Assembly (NCBI GenBank): GCA_043228905.1
Contig: JBHGNT010000013.1
Coordinates: forward strand, 11,222,001-11,286,000
Length of the DNA stretch: 64,000 nt
Direction: 5' to 3'
Source: Azolla caroliniana
Taxonomy: Eukaryota > Polypodiophyta
The notes under the pieces are model-generated. The model saw only the letters and a list, made by a program, of their open reading frames with translations. It was not told the origin of the DNA and searched no databases. The first letter of the stretch is position 1. The number at the start of each line of letters is the position of its first letter. The position numbers and the translations under genes were made by a program. This document shows positions 21,179 to 32,188 of the stretch, in pieces.

Positions 21179-22671
21179 TCATGCATTACGTCTCATCGGT
21201 GGCCTTGATCGGAAGGAGGTCTGGTTTTGTTTACCGGCCATACACTCAGTGCACTTCTCCAAGTGCACGTTCTTCACTGGAATGAGGTTGTTGTCTGCAA
21301 GCCTCTTCATCCCCTTCTCGCTCATGTGACACAGCCTCTTGTGCCACAGCTCACCGGCAGTGTCAGATGCCACGTTCACTTCCTCCGGACATAACCGGGC
21401 ATTCATCAAGTACAAAGTGTTGACTTTTCGGGCCCGAGCCACTATCAAGCTCCCTTTGCTGAACTTCATGACACCGTTCCGAATGCTACCCATGTAGCCT
21501 TCATCATCTAGCCGACCGGCTAATATCAGGTTCAGTCGAACCTCTGGAACGTGTAGGACATCTTTCATTAACATCTTGCATCCGGTTGGTGTTGTCAACC
21601 ACACGTCTCCTATGCCGACAATTCGGCATGTACCTTCATTCCCCATCCGGACACAGCCGTGATCACCGGCTGTGTAGGATGAGAAGCATTTCTGGTCCGG
21701 GGTAAGGTGGAACAACGCTCCAGAGTCGACCACCCAGGTCATCTCGTCGCCGGCAAGGTTTAGCTCACTCTCCTCGGTGATGAGCATGAACTCTTCTTCA
21801 CTTGTCGCGATTGCCGTCCTTCCCTTCCAGTCCGGCCCCCTCCGGTCTTTTTACCGTTTCGGTCCGGTGTCCGCTTCGAATCGTTGCTGTCGGTTTCCTT
21901 GTCTTTTCGGAAATGCCGACAGTTCTTCTGGAAGTATCCCGGCTTGCCGCAATAGAAGCAAGTAGGCATCCCCCTTGACTTTGACTGTGTCCTTGATTTT
22001 TTCCGGTTCTGGGGACTATGGTTCCTTTGTCTTCCGCGTTCCGATTCGGTAATGAGTGCTTTGGAGTCGGAGTTCATAACCTTGTCTTTCCGACGCGCCT
22101 CCTCATCTAGCAAGCTCGACTTCACTCTTGCCAGGGATAACCGTTTCCCTTCCGGCCCGGCGTTGCCCAAAGTGACAACCAACGTCTCCCAGCTATCTGG
22201 GAGGGAACCGAGCAGGAGTAGTGCTAGTACCTCATCGGCGAGAGGTACTTCCAATGATGTTGCCTGGTGGAGCAGCCCTTGGAAGGCATTCATGTGCTCC
22301 GCCTCATGCTAGAGCCATCTTGGTATCAGAGTCTTACTAGCTTCCGAAATACCGAAACTTGATTAACAACATTTTTGTTTTGAAACATAATGCCGATCTT
22401 CTCCCAGAGCTCATGAGCCTTGCTCTCTTCATTGAAGTTGTTGTATAGACTCATGTCGATGAAGCACCGTATGAACGCCGTTCCGTTGTCTTCATGTGCA
22501 TCACCTCCCATATTGTGGCATCAATTTTGTCCGGTCTCTTGTCCCCGAATAGAACCGGCAACCAAAGATCTTTAACCATGAGCATGTCCCTCATCTTCGA
22601 CTTCCACACTGAGTAATTAGAGCCGGCGAGCTTGAAGATGCCTCCCAACAATTCGTCCATTTTCTGTGTCG
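21179..22671 (-). pseudogene. Copia-E1 gag, protease and pre-integrase, broken
   Basis: The gag starts near 22662 with NYSVWKSKMRDMLMVKDLWLPV, a UBN2-type copia gag. It crosses several frames to a zinc knuckle CFYCGKPGYFQKNC near 21920-21965, in which the histidine ligand is tyrosine. Protease WVVDSGALFHLTP is at about 21720-21760. The pre-integrase region LWHKRLCHMSEKGMKRL with CTECMAGKQ is at 21230-21360. Frame changes occur near 22500, 22310 and 21780. Confidence 0.85.
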
Positions 22672-22674
22672 TTT

Positions 22675-22687
22675 CGCTTTGATACCA
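22675..22687 (-). other. Primer-binding site of Copia-E1
   Basis: Minus-strand TGGTATCAAAGC lies three bases from the 5' LTR end. It differs by one base from the initiator tRNA-Met complement. Confidence 0.85.
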
Positions 22688-22690
22688 CTT

Positions 22691-23367
22691 TGACAGGACT
22701 ACACGCTGTCGGAAACAACGCTCGGCCACAACCGAGTCTAGGATCAAACACAGAAAAACGGGTAATGTACACACGACACAATAAAGAGAAGAGTACACAG
22801 GATGTTTATGTGGAAAACCCAAACACGGGAAAAAGCACGGCAGTCCACAGACTCCAAACTATCACTATGTTACAATATACAATAGATGAACATAGAGGCA
22901 ACGACCTCTTGTTCACTGCCTTCGCCACAGGCGGCGGTTACAACAGAGACAACATCCTCTTCGTCTCTCACTCTCTCTCTCTCTCTATACACGATTGCAC
23001 TCAAATCTTGCACCAACAAGAAAGACAACTATTGCTCACTAAGTTTGCCCTAAGTCATATTTATACTAATATGACTTTTTGGATGTTTACAAATATAGCC
23101 CCAATGGACTCTCAGAAACATATTTACGAATATGTCCCTTCATCTAGTGAGCACTCCTCACCGGGCTTGCATCATCCGGCTCATGCCGGGCACTCGTCAT
23201 CCGGTTCTCACCGGGTCTTCACTATCCGGCTCTTGCCGGGCACTCGTCATCCGGTTGTCACTGGGTCTTCACCATCCGACTCTTGTTGGGCACTCGTCAT
23301 CCGGTTCTCACCGGGTCTTCCATTGCCGGGTACTCCTATCCCATCCGGAGGGATCTGTTTCCTAACA
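22691..23367 (-). repeat. 5' LTR of Copia-E1
   Basis: 677 bp, TGACAGGAC to CCTAACA on the plus strand. It matches the 3' copy apart from fewer U3 subrepeats (23188-23336). Confidence 0.9.
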
Positions 23368-25914
23368 TTTTCTTCGTCAAGAAAAAGGATGGATCACTTC
23401 GTCTCGTAGTAGATTACTGTGCCTTGAATAAGGTCACCATCAAGAATAGGTACGCACTTCCCCTTATTTCAATTCTTTTAGAACGGATCAATGGTGCAAG
23501 GTTCTTCACAAAGATCGACTTACGAGGAGCATATAACTTCGTACGGATCCTACCAGGAGATGAATGGGAGACCGTGTTTTGCACCAGATATGGGCACTTC
23601 GAGTATACGGTCGTGCCATTCGGCTTCACTAATGCGCCAACAGTCTTCCAACACATGGCAAATGATATATTCCGAGATCTCTTGGATCTTTGTTTGATCA
23701 TCTATTTGGATGATCTACTGTTTTATTTGAAGAGCCAGGAAGAGCATGATTCTTATGTACAATTAGTACTAAAACGACTTCGAGAACATGGTCTTTATGC
23801 AAAGCTAGAAAAATGTAGTTTCGAGTGCAACCAGGTAGAATTTCTAGGCTATGTCATTTCCTCGGAAAGCATCTCCATGGATCTGGCTAAGGTCAAAACG
23901 GTGGTAGAGTGGCAGAATCCGTGTTCGTTGTGAGATGTGCAATGCTTTTTAGGCTTTGCCAATTTCTACTGCAAGTTTATACAAGATTACTCAAAGCTTG
24001 TTCTGCCTCTCACACAACTCACTAGGAAGGGACACTCGTTTTTTTGGTCCGAAGAAGCAGACATGGCTTTTGAGGGTCTTAAGAAGGCATTTACATCAGC
24101 TCCTATTCTGGCTCATGTTGATCTAGAAAAACTATTCATCATCGAAGTAGACGTGTCGGATTTCGCGTTGGGTAGCATTCTGTCACAATAAGGCGATGAT
24201 GAAAAGCTCCATCCTGTGGCTTTCAACTCACGCAAGTTTGACACCGCCGAAATCAACTATGAAATTCATGATAAGGAGCTATTAGCAATAGTGGACTCTT
24301 TTACGCAATGGAGACATTTTCTAGAGGGATCTTGTCATCAAGTCACCGTATTCGGTGATCACAAAAACCTTGCCTACTTTCAAAATGCTCGTGTGTTAAA
24401 TTGACGTCAAGCTCGGTGGGCCCAATTCCTTACACGTTTCGACCTCAAAATGACAGATCATCTGGGGAAGCAACAAGGGAAGGCAGATGCATTATCACAG
24501 CGCTCGTATTTAGCACCGCGTCCTGGCGAGCCAGTTTTCGATAACCAAAAGCAAGTAATCCTGGGACCAACACGACTGCAAGCAACTTAGGTCTTCGGAA
24601 TGCCCTTGGATTCCCACGTTATCGATATCATACGTGAGGACTTGAAGACAGATGCTTTCATCCAAGCCCTTCTAGCACAAATTGATCCCTCTCGAGCAAC
24701 TTGTTCACAGTCGCAACAACCAAGCACGGACTATCGACAATTCAAATGTCATGATGGATTACTATTCTTTAAGAAACTCTTGTATGTTCCTAATCATTCT
24801 TGTCGCTTCGAGTAGTCCAAAACTGTCATGACACATCAAGACTTAACACTAGTAGATCAATATACGATCTTAACAGTAGTAGATCAATATATGAAGATGA
24901 CCCATTTTCTGCCATGTACTGAGGAAGTCTCCAGTGAAGAAACCGCCGAAACTATCATGTGTGAAGTATGTCGGCATCATGGCCTTCCCGATAGTATCAT
25001 CAGCAACCGGGGACCCCAGTTCGTCTTGAAATTCTGGAAGCACCTCTTTAAAATGCTCAAGGTCACTTGTAACCTCTCCTCCGGCTACCACCTGCAAATA
25101 GATGGCCAAGTAGAACGAACAAATCAAACGTTGGAGCAGTATCTTTAGTGCTTTCTAAGCTATCATCAAGATGATTGGGTAGATATTCTCCAGTTCGCCA
25201 AATTTGCGTATAATAACTCCGTCCACTCATCGACAAAGGTTACACCATTTTATGATTATACGGGCTGTCACCCTCGGTGGTGTGTATTTGAAACCCCAGA
25301 GTTACCCACAAATCCTTGTATAGAGGATCGTTTGGAGCAGTTATGCAAGATACAAGCGGATTTATCTACTCATCTACAACAAGCTCAACAAACACACAAG
25401 GTTTACGTGGATCGTCATCGTCTTCCATCCAATTTTAACATTGGAGATCGGGTATGGCTACTTCGACAACACATCAAGACTACTCGCCCATGCGAGAAGT
25501 TGGATTATCGGCAATTAGGTCCTTTCCATATTATCGGAAAAGTTAATGATGCCGCTTTTTGTCTCGATCTACCTCCACAACTTCGGATACATTCGGTGTT
25601 TCATAGTTCTCTCCTCGAACCCTATCAAGACAACACCATCCCAGGTCATATTAAACAACCTCCACCCCCGATCGAACTTGAAGATGGACCTGAGTATGAG
25701 GTTGTCGCCATCCTCGATTCCAAGATTGTTCGCAACAAGCTCTACTATTTAGTCGATTGGCTAGGATATAATCCCAGTGAGCATACTTGGGAGCCAATAG
25801 AGAATGTGAGCAATGCTCATGCTATTCTTGAAGATTTCCATTGTCAATATCCAGACAAATCGGGTCCTCAATACAAAACGATTCGTGATAGTCGTTGTTT
25901 TAAAGGGTGGATAG
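23368..25914 (+). pseudogene. Gypsy-C1 pol: RT to chromodomain, broken
   Basis: RT continues from [14 protein letters not shown] to the polymerase box in [11 protein letters not shown] (about 23697-23725). RNase H is at 24080-24400 ([14 protein letters not shown]). The integrase has lost its zinc head and first acidic segment in a deletion near 24820, but keeps HHGLPDSIISNRGPQFV and a VERTNQTLEQYL block at 24970-25140. The C-terminal barrel (GDRVWLLRQH) and the chromodomain (EYEVVAILDSK, YYLVDWLGY) lie at 25330-25870. Stops are seen near 23931, 24189, 24403, 24588, 24813 and 25147. Confidence 0.9.
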
Positions 25915-26292
25915 TGTCATGACATGGCAAGACTCAAACCCATTACCTTATGTTACATGGGTCGAGCTCTTGACCATTAGACTATATGTTGTAATACGAA
26001 GGATATTATTTTCATTTAAGTTTTGCTATAGAAAATTGATGTATATTCCAGATTTCTCTGGAACATTCTAGAAACTTCAGAAGTACTCTTGAGTACACTA
26101 TAAAAGGAGGCACAATGGTTATCATCATTCTCTCTCTCTCTCTCTCTCCCTCTCACTCACTCACTCACTCTTTCCTTCTCTCGAGAGTTCTACACATCCC
26201 TTAGTACTAATCCTCATCTTTTAGTACTAATTCCTGCTTTGTCTTAGTACTGTTCCTAACAATACTTCTCTGTCTTAGTACTGCTCCTAATA
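25915..26292 (+). repeat. 3' LTR of Gypsy-C1
   Basis: 378 bp starting TGTCATGACATGG. It differs from the 5' copy mainly by a loss of about 90 bases just after the TATA box. A purine run AAAGGGTGGATAG directly precedes it (25902-25914) and would be the plus-strand primer. GAGGC follows. Confidence 0.88.
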
Positions 26293-28634
26293 GAGGCAGG
26301 CACAAGTACAATAACTTGTACCCATTAATGGCGATCAACCTAGAAGGGGTCGTGAACATAGCCGAAAAGACTGACCCAAACCTATGGCATGGCTGACTTG
26401 GTCATATGTCTCAAGCTGGTCTCGATCGATTGATGGCAGTCGGCTACATTTCGAAACTCCAAGCAAAGACTGACTTCTGCGAGCATTGTCGATACAGAGA
26501 ATAGACCCGATGTCCACACTCTCTCCACGACGAGACGGTATGACAACCCCTAGAGCTCGTGCACACAAATATATGTGCGCCCATGCTAGAGTGATCACTA
26601 GGAGGCTCCCGATACTTCATAACTTTTGTAGATGATTGTAGACGGAAGGTCTGGGCCCACTCCATCAGGTCCAAAGATGAAACGCTCGAGGTCTTCTCTC
26701 GGTGGACAACTGAAGTGGAGAACCGGTTAGGATACAGAGTGAAGACACTCCGATGAGACAATGGAGGAGAATACACCTCTCGAGCCGTCAAACAATACTT
26801 GTTCGACAAAGGGATTCGACATCAAAAGACCGTTCCATACACACCGATGCAGAATGGAGTGGCAGAACGGATCACGAACGATCCAGGAGAGGATGATGGT
26901 AATGCTGCAACAAGTTGGACTGAAGTTGGAGTTCTAGGTCGAAGCATTGCAGACGGTAGTATATCTGATCAATATGTCACTGTCAAAAGCAATCAGGCTT
27001 GAAGTGCCACAGGCACTATGGTCAGGCAAACAACCGATCTACGATAGGCTCCGGATATTTAGATGCTAAGCCTATGCATTCATCCCCAAGGAGAAAAGGA
27101 CTAACATGGCATCCCATGCAACAAAGTGCATATTTCTCGGTTATGGAAGTGATGGGGAATTCGTCTATAGGCTATGGGAGCCAGAGAACCGAAAATTGAT
27201 CCGGAGTAGAGACGTAGTCTTCAATGAAGACTCTATCTTCTCTCCGCGGAACCAACAGAATATAGTTGTTAAAAAGGTATCCTTCGAAGGCGACAAAGAT
27301 GTCGTAGAAGGATCGACCCACCGGGCCAACTCAGAGATTCGACAAACAGTCGAACTTGAACAAGCCGACAATATACCTGCCTTCTCCGAATCGGCAACTG
27401 GTCCAATAGTTGAACTCAAAGACAGAGTCAAAGTCAACAAAGACAAAGTCAAATAGACTAGAGTCGAGAATGACAGAGTCAAAAGAGTCAAGAGTCCAAC
27501 TGACCAAAACATCGGATATGGCTCAAATGAGATCCGAGTCGACCGAGTACCCAAGGGAGAACGACATGGCACGACATGAGGATAGGTCATCCATTAAGAC
27601 TCCTGGCACAAATGGTTCAACAAATACCGATCGAAGGATCTGAAGCACTCATTTCGGCACCCAAGAGATTTGGACGAGCTCGAAGGCAAATAGAGTTCTA
27701 TCAACCGGGCCTTAACTATGTCCATTACACCAATGTAGGTGAACCCAACACATATGACGAAGCTATGACCGCACCAGATGCCGGCACATGGCTACAAGCC
27801 ACGAAATCCAAAATGGACTCGATTCACAGGAATCAAACTTGGGAGCTGGTCGAACTACTAGCTGGAAGAAAGCTGCTGCCTTGCAGATGGGTTTTCTAAT
27901 ACAAATATGTATCTAACTCACACAAACCCAAGTACAAAGCTCAGTTTGTTGCAAAAGGATTCAAACAAGAATATGGGGTCGACTATGACAAGATATTCTC
28001 ACCAGTAGTCAAGATGACCACCCTTCGACCCCTCCTAGGAGTCGTAGCGACAAAAGACATGGAGCTCAAGTAGATGGACGTAAAGACGACATTCCTACAT
28101 GGAGATCTAGAAGAAGACAACTACATGTCTCAACTGGCAAGCTTGACGACGACGGGGGAGGAAAATCACCTCGTATGTCGATTGAAGAAAAGTCTTTATG
28201 GCTTGAAATAGGCACCAAGGAAGTGGTACCAGAAGTTTGACTCCTATATCAGGTAGCTTGGATATCACCAATTTGACTCTGACCCATGCATGTACATTCA
28301 ACAACTAGCCGACGAGTCTAGGATTTACCGGATCCTATATGTCGACGACATGTTGATTAGAGGTAGCAATCAAACAGAAATAAGGAAGCTGAAGCGGAAC
28401 CTTTATGACAAGTTCGTGATGAAAGAATTCAGACAAGCCCAAGACCGCTTCCGACGTGGATCTGACTATGGGACATAGACTCTCCTTCAACGGACAAGGA
28501 GAGAGAGCTTAATGGGAAGATGCCCTACCCATTGGCCGTAGGAAGTATCATGTATGCAATGGTGGTGACTCGAACCGACCTACCCTATGGCGTAGGGGTG
28601 GTCAGCTGGTACATGTCAAACCCAAGAAGGAAGC
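26293..28634 (+). pseudogene. Copia-B1 integrase and RT, broken
   Basis: This is the continuation of Copia-B1 after Gypsy-C1. It begins in the pre-integrase domain (NLYPLMAIN, then a WHG..LGHMSQAGLDRL zinc head and CEHCRYRE). The integrase core follows at 26600-26900 with TPMQNGVAERI. The linker and RT N-terminus lie at 27600-27960, and the RT box YVDD is at 28338-28349. About ten stops or frameshifts are visible. The sequence ends at 28634 against the Gypsy-C2 LTR, before RNase H. Confidence 0.82.
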
Positions 28635-29095
28635 TATCATAATATTGCAAAACTTGAACCCATGACCTTATGTTACATGGGTTGAGCTCTTGACCATTAG
28701 AATATATGTTGTAATACATAGGATATTATTTTCATTTAAGTTTTACTATATAAAATTGATGTATATTCTAGATTTCTCTGGAACATTCTAGAAACTTCAG
28801 GAGTGCTAAGAACACTATAAAAGGAGGCACAAGGCATTATTTCGAACCAAATCAGTTCAACGTCAATCTTAAGCCTCCTAGCTACTATTGTATATTCTCT
28901 TCACATAATATATATCTTTTGTTATCATCATTCTCTCTCTCTCTCTTTCTCTCTCTCTCTCACTCACTCACTCTTTCCGTCTCTCGAGAGTTCTACACCT
29001 CTCTTAGTACTAATCCTCATCTTTTAGTACTAATTCCTTCTCTGTCCTAGTACTGTTCCTTACAATACTTCTCTGTCTTAGTAATGTTCTTGAAA
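28635..29095 (+). repeat. 5' LTR of Gypsy-C2
   Basis: 461 bp aligned along its length with 7313-7790. The first bases read TATCATAATATTG, so the usual TG start is mutated. It keeps the heat-shock-like motif (28781-28798) and TATA box (28816-28824). Confidence 0.85.
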
Positions 29096-29191
29096 GTTTG
29101 AACCAATTTTCTCTCCTTCCTCCTCTTCCTTTTATCTTCTTACTTCTCCCTCCCTTCATACTAATCTCTTATTCCTCTTTTCTCTCATACT

Positions 29192-30031
29192 ATGGCCATT
29201 GTTAGCGCTCAAGAATATCAATCTGTCTTTTTGGAGTTGCAATGCTTGAAAGAGAAGTTTCTCGCATTGGAACAAGAAAATCAACGGTTGTTGGGGGATC
29301 TTCAACAAATCTCCTTAGAAAAGTAGCAGACGCAACAACAACATGGGGAACTAACGTTACGCGTGCAACAACTCGAAGCAACCATAGTAGCGATGCAACA
29401 ACAAGGACCCAGTACCCAAGGGATTCATAAAGAACCCAAGATCGGCCTTCCCATGAAATTCGATGGAATGCAATCGCAATTTAGAGGATTCCTTAATCAG
29501 GTACGATTAGTCATTCAAATACATCCTTCCCGATATCCCACCGATGCATCACGAGTGGGTTTAGTAGGCACGTTGTTAAGTGGCTCCGTTGTTAGAAAAG
29601 GAATCTCCTTTATTAAACAATTTTGAAGAGTTTTTAAGTGAGTTTAAAGCCTGTTTTGGAGATATTGACAGCATAAGGACAACAATCAACAAAATTCGAC
29701 GATTACGTCAAGGTGATCGTCCAGCTTCCACATACGCTGTAGATTTCTGCCGATTCGCCTCCGTTATCCCGTGGGATGACCAAGCACTAATGGATCAATT
29801 TCATTATGGTCTACATAACGATGTCAAGGATTTACTCTTGACCTTCCCCAAAGAACGAAAGTCATTGACAGAAGAAATCAGTCACGCGGTGAGATGCGAC
29901 AACCATCTTTTTGAACGACGTTCGGAATGTTAGTTCCAGATGCCAAGGGCAAGATCAGAGCCCACCTACGCCTCAGTGGTAGCAAAACCTTTTCCAAGGG
30001 AGTCATATAATGCGTCTCCGGTGAATACTCC
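29192..30031 (+). pseudogene. Gypsy-C2 gag, broken
   Basis: The ATG at 29192 opens the same coiled-coil head as Gypsy-C1, with a stop near 29325. The gag core continues at 29363-29620 and, after a small deletion and frameshift at about 29585, at 29580-29933. It then stops before the zinc knuckle, cut by the junction with X2. Confidence 0.82.
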
Positions 30032-30602
30032 ATGAACTTCCCTAAAGATACTAAAAAAAGAGACGGTAAATCCCTTGGTTTAAGCGACTTCCTAACTAGA
30101 GCCTTTCTTTTACACACATTCCCTGCGAAAGTTGTGTCCACAGTGTCAAATAACTTAACAGGGATTAATATTTCACTACTCAACTCTTTTGGACACTACC
30201 TAAATCTACTAGGTCCACAATCTTGGCATATACCCATGACACATTTATAATTGTGGAAGATAGCCTCAAATCTTGAATCTAAAAAACCACTTATTGATCT
30301 ATGCATACATTGCCAAATGACTTAAAGTGCTATGTCTAGGTAGATTGAGAAATTGGGCAGTCACAAGTGCATACCACATCCTGTAGTGAGGAGCTATGGT
30401 GATGTAGTAGATTAATGGAATCCTTGAGAAAACCCATTTGTACAATGATGGTAAGTGCAACAAGTTAATCGATCCTTTAAGCTTCTCACACAGAATGGTT
30501 TAAGAGAGTCAAATGTTCGTAGTTGAACGTTGATTGTTGGAATCTGCACTTGCTTGAAACTAATAAATAATTCAACCTACATTCAAAGAAGGGGGCCTTT
30601 AA

Positions 30603-31960
30603 CTGATATAGCTAACTATCTTTGACTAATAACGGATGTAGCTAATTACCTGATATCGCTAATAAGTTAAGGCCACTAACTGATATTGCTAAAAAGCTAA
30701 GGCCACTAACTTGTAATTAGTTAAGGCCAATAGCTGATATCACTAAAAAGCTATGGACACTAGCTGATATTGCTAATTAGTTAAGGCCACTAGTTGATAT
30801 CGCTAAAACGTTATGACTAGTATGTTGGGAGACAGGTCCCTCTGGATGGGAAGGGAGAAGAACAGTGCCGATGAACAAACTCGGCCGAGGCCGAAACCGT
30901 ATGAGGTGGACCCGGCTACGGAGAGCCGGATGATGCAAACCCGGTGAAGACCGGATGAGGAGTACCCGGCTACGGAGAGCCGGATGGTGCAGACCCGGTA
31001 TGAACCGGATGAGGAGTACCCGGCTACGGAGAGCCGGATGGTACAGACCCGGTGAGAACTGGATGAAGAGACTATATTTGTAAATAGCCGAAAAGTCATA
31101 TTAGTATAAATATGACTTAGGGCAAACCTTTTTTTTTATGATGTGAGTGTTGTTACTTTCTTGTTGGTGCAAGAAGAAGAGAGAGCACGTAACAATGTAC
31201 AGAGATAGAGAGAGGAAGAGGTCGCTGCCTCTGTTGTAACCGCCGCCTGTGGCGAAGATCGTGAGCACGAGGTCGCTGCCTCCGTGAACTCACTGTTTTG
31301 TACATTCTTACATAGTGATAGTTTGTAGCCTGTGGGCTGTCGTGGTTTTTCCCTCTTTGGGTTTTCCACATAAACCTCCTGTGTATCTTCCTCTTCTTTG
31401 TGTCGCGTCTTATTTCCCGTTTTCTGTGTATCAATCTAAGCTCGGTTGTGGCCGAGCGTTGCGCATAAGGAACGACCAGTTCCCGTCATAGTAGTTGATA
31501 TTGCTAATTAGTTAAGGCCACTAGTTGATATCATTAAAAAGCTATGGCCACTAGCTAATATCACTAAAAAGCTATGACAACTACCTGATATTGCTAGTTA
31601 GCTAAATACTTTAGCTGATATCGTTAATTAGCTAAATACTTTAGCTGATATCTCTAATTAGCTAAATACTTTAGTTGATATTGCTAATTAGCTAAAGACT
31701 TTAACTGATCTAGCTATTTAGGTAAGGCCACAAGCTGATATCGCCAATTACCGAAATACTTTAATTGATATCGCTATTTAGCTAAGGCGGGTAGTTGATA
31801 TCATTAATTAGTTAAAAACTTTAGCTGATTTAGCTATTTAGCTAAGGCCACTAGTTGATATCGCTAATTAGCTAAAGACTTTAGCGGATCTCGTTGTTTA
31901 GCTAAGGCCACTCGTTGGTATAGCTAATTAGCTATGGACATTACCAAGTGCTAATGAGCT
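30603..31960. repeat. 30-bp minisatellite, split by a solo LTR
   Basis: Tandem units of exactly 30 bp, for example CTGATATCGTTAATTAGCTA plus a 10-base tail of AATACTTTAG or AGGCCACTAG type. About 7 units lie at 30603-30822 and about 16 at 31489-31960, with flanking degenerate copies. The two tail types alternate in places, suggesting a 60-bp higher-order unit. The array lies in the X2 intron. Confidence 0.88.
30823..31488 (+). repeat. Solo LTR of the Copia-E family
   Basis: 666 bp from TGTTGGGAGACAGG to CCCGTCA, bounded by TAGTA at 30818-30822 and 31489-31493. It has no internal sequence, which fits unequal recombination between two LTRs. It carries U3 subrepeats (about 30890-31070) and is inserted within the 30-bp minisatellite. 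Confidence 0.92.
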
Positions 31961-32188
31961 TTGACCACTACATGTAGCTAATTAGCTTTGGCCACTAATT
32001 GTCGCAGGTAATCACCTAGTTATTGTAATGTGTGGAATAGGTGTTCTACTATAGTGCTAGCTACTTGTGACAATAAGCTTAATAATAAGAAAAGAATTAA
32101 ATATTTGTGGCTAATAAGCAATTAAGAACTTCGAATATTGAAGTACAAGACTTAGATAAATAGGAATCTTAGATAAATGTAGATACCT
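31961..32188. other. Intron sequence between minisatellite and X2 exon
   Basis: AT-rich DNA ending (minus strand) in the CAG|GTATCT donor at 32186-32187. Nothing else is recognised. Confidence 0.4.

Larger units (their letters stand above)
18223..23367 (-). mobile_element. Copia-E1, complete but disabled Ty1/copia element
   Basis: 5,145 bp flanked by TTTTC at 18218-18222 and 23368-23372, inserted in the RT coding region of Gypsy-C1. Excision restores the RT motif across the break. All parts are present on the minus strand: 5' LTR, primer site, gag, protease, integrase, RT, RNase H, polypurine tract, 3' LTR. The reading frame is cut by stops and frameshifts. The family has two more representatives in the window: a solo LTR at 30823-31488 and a 3' end at 62703-63929. 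Confidence 0.93.
7313..26292 (+). mobile_element. Gypsy-C1, chromodomain Ty3/gypsy element carrying three nested insertions
   Basis: An 18,980-bp interval is flanked by GAGGC at 7308-7312 and 26293-26297. Only about 5 kb is Gypsy-C1 itself: LTR, gag and protease at 7313-9479, the RT start at 17861-18222, and RT, RNase H, integrase and chromodomain at 23368-25914, then the 3' LTR. The rest is X1 with Gypsy-D inside it, and Copia-E1. RT precedes integrase and the integrase ends in a chromodomain, so this is a chromovirus. The family recurs at 28635 (C2), 33632 (C3) and 54115 (C4). Confidence 0.92.
5676..28634 (+). mobile_element. Copia-B1, Ty1/copia element split by Gypsy-C1
   Basis: The element consists of 5676-7312 plus 26293-28634. 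Removing Gypsy-C1 and one copy of the GAGGC duplication joins the two halves in register with the uninterrupted relative at 61720-61800. Order: 5' LTR, primer site, gag, protease, pre-integrase, integrase core, RT. It stops in the RT region at 28634, where the LTR of Gypsy-C2 begins. RNase H and the 3' LTR are not seen. Many stops and frameshifts mark it as old. Confidence 0.85.
28635..30031 (+). mobile_element. Gypsy-C2, 5' part only
   Basis: An LTR followed by gag of the Gypsy-C family, inserted in the RT region of Copia-B1. The sequence stops abruptly at 30031, where X2 begins, and no other part is recognised next to it. The closest full reference inside the window is Gypsy-C1 at 7313-8730. 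Confidence 0.82.
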
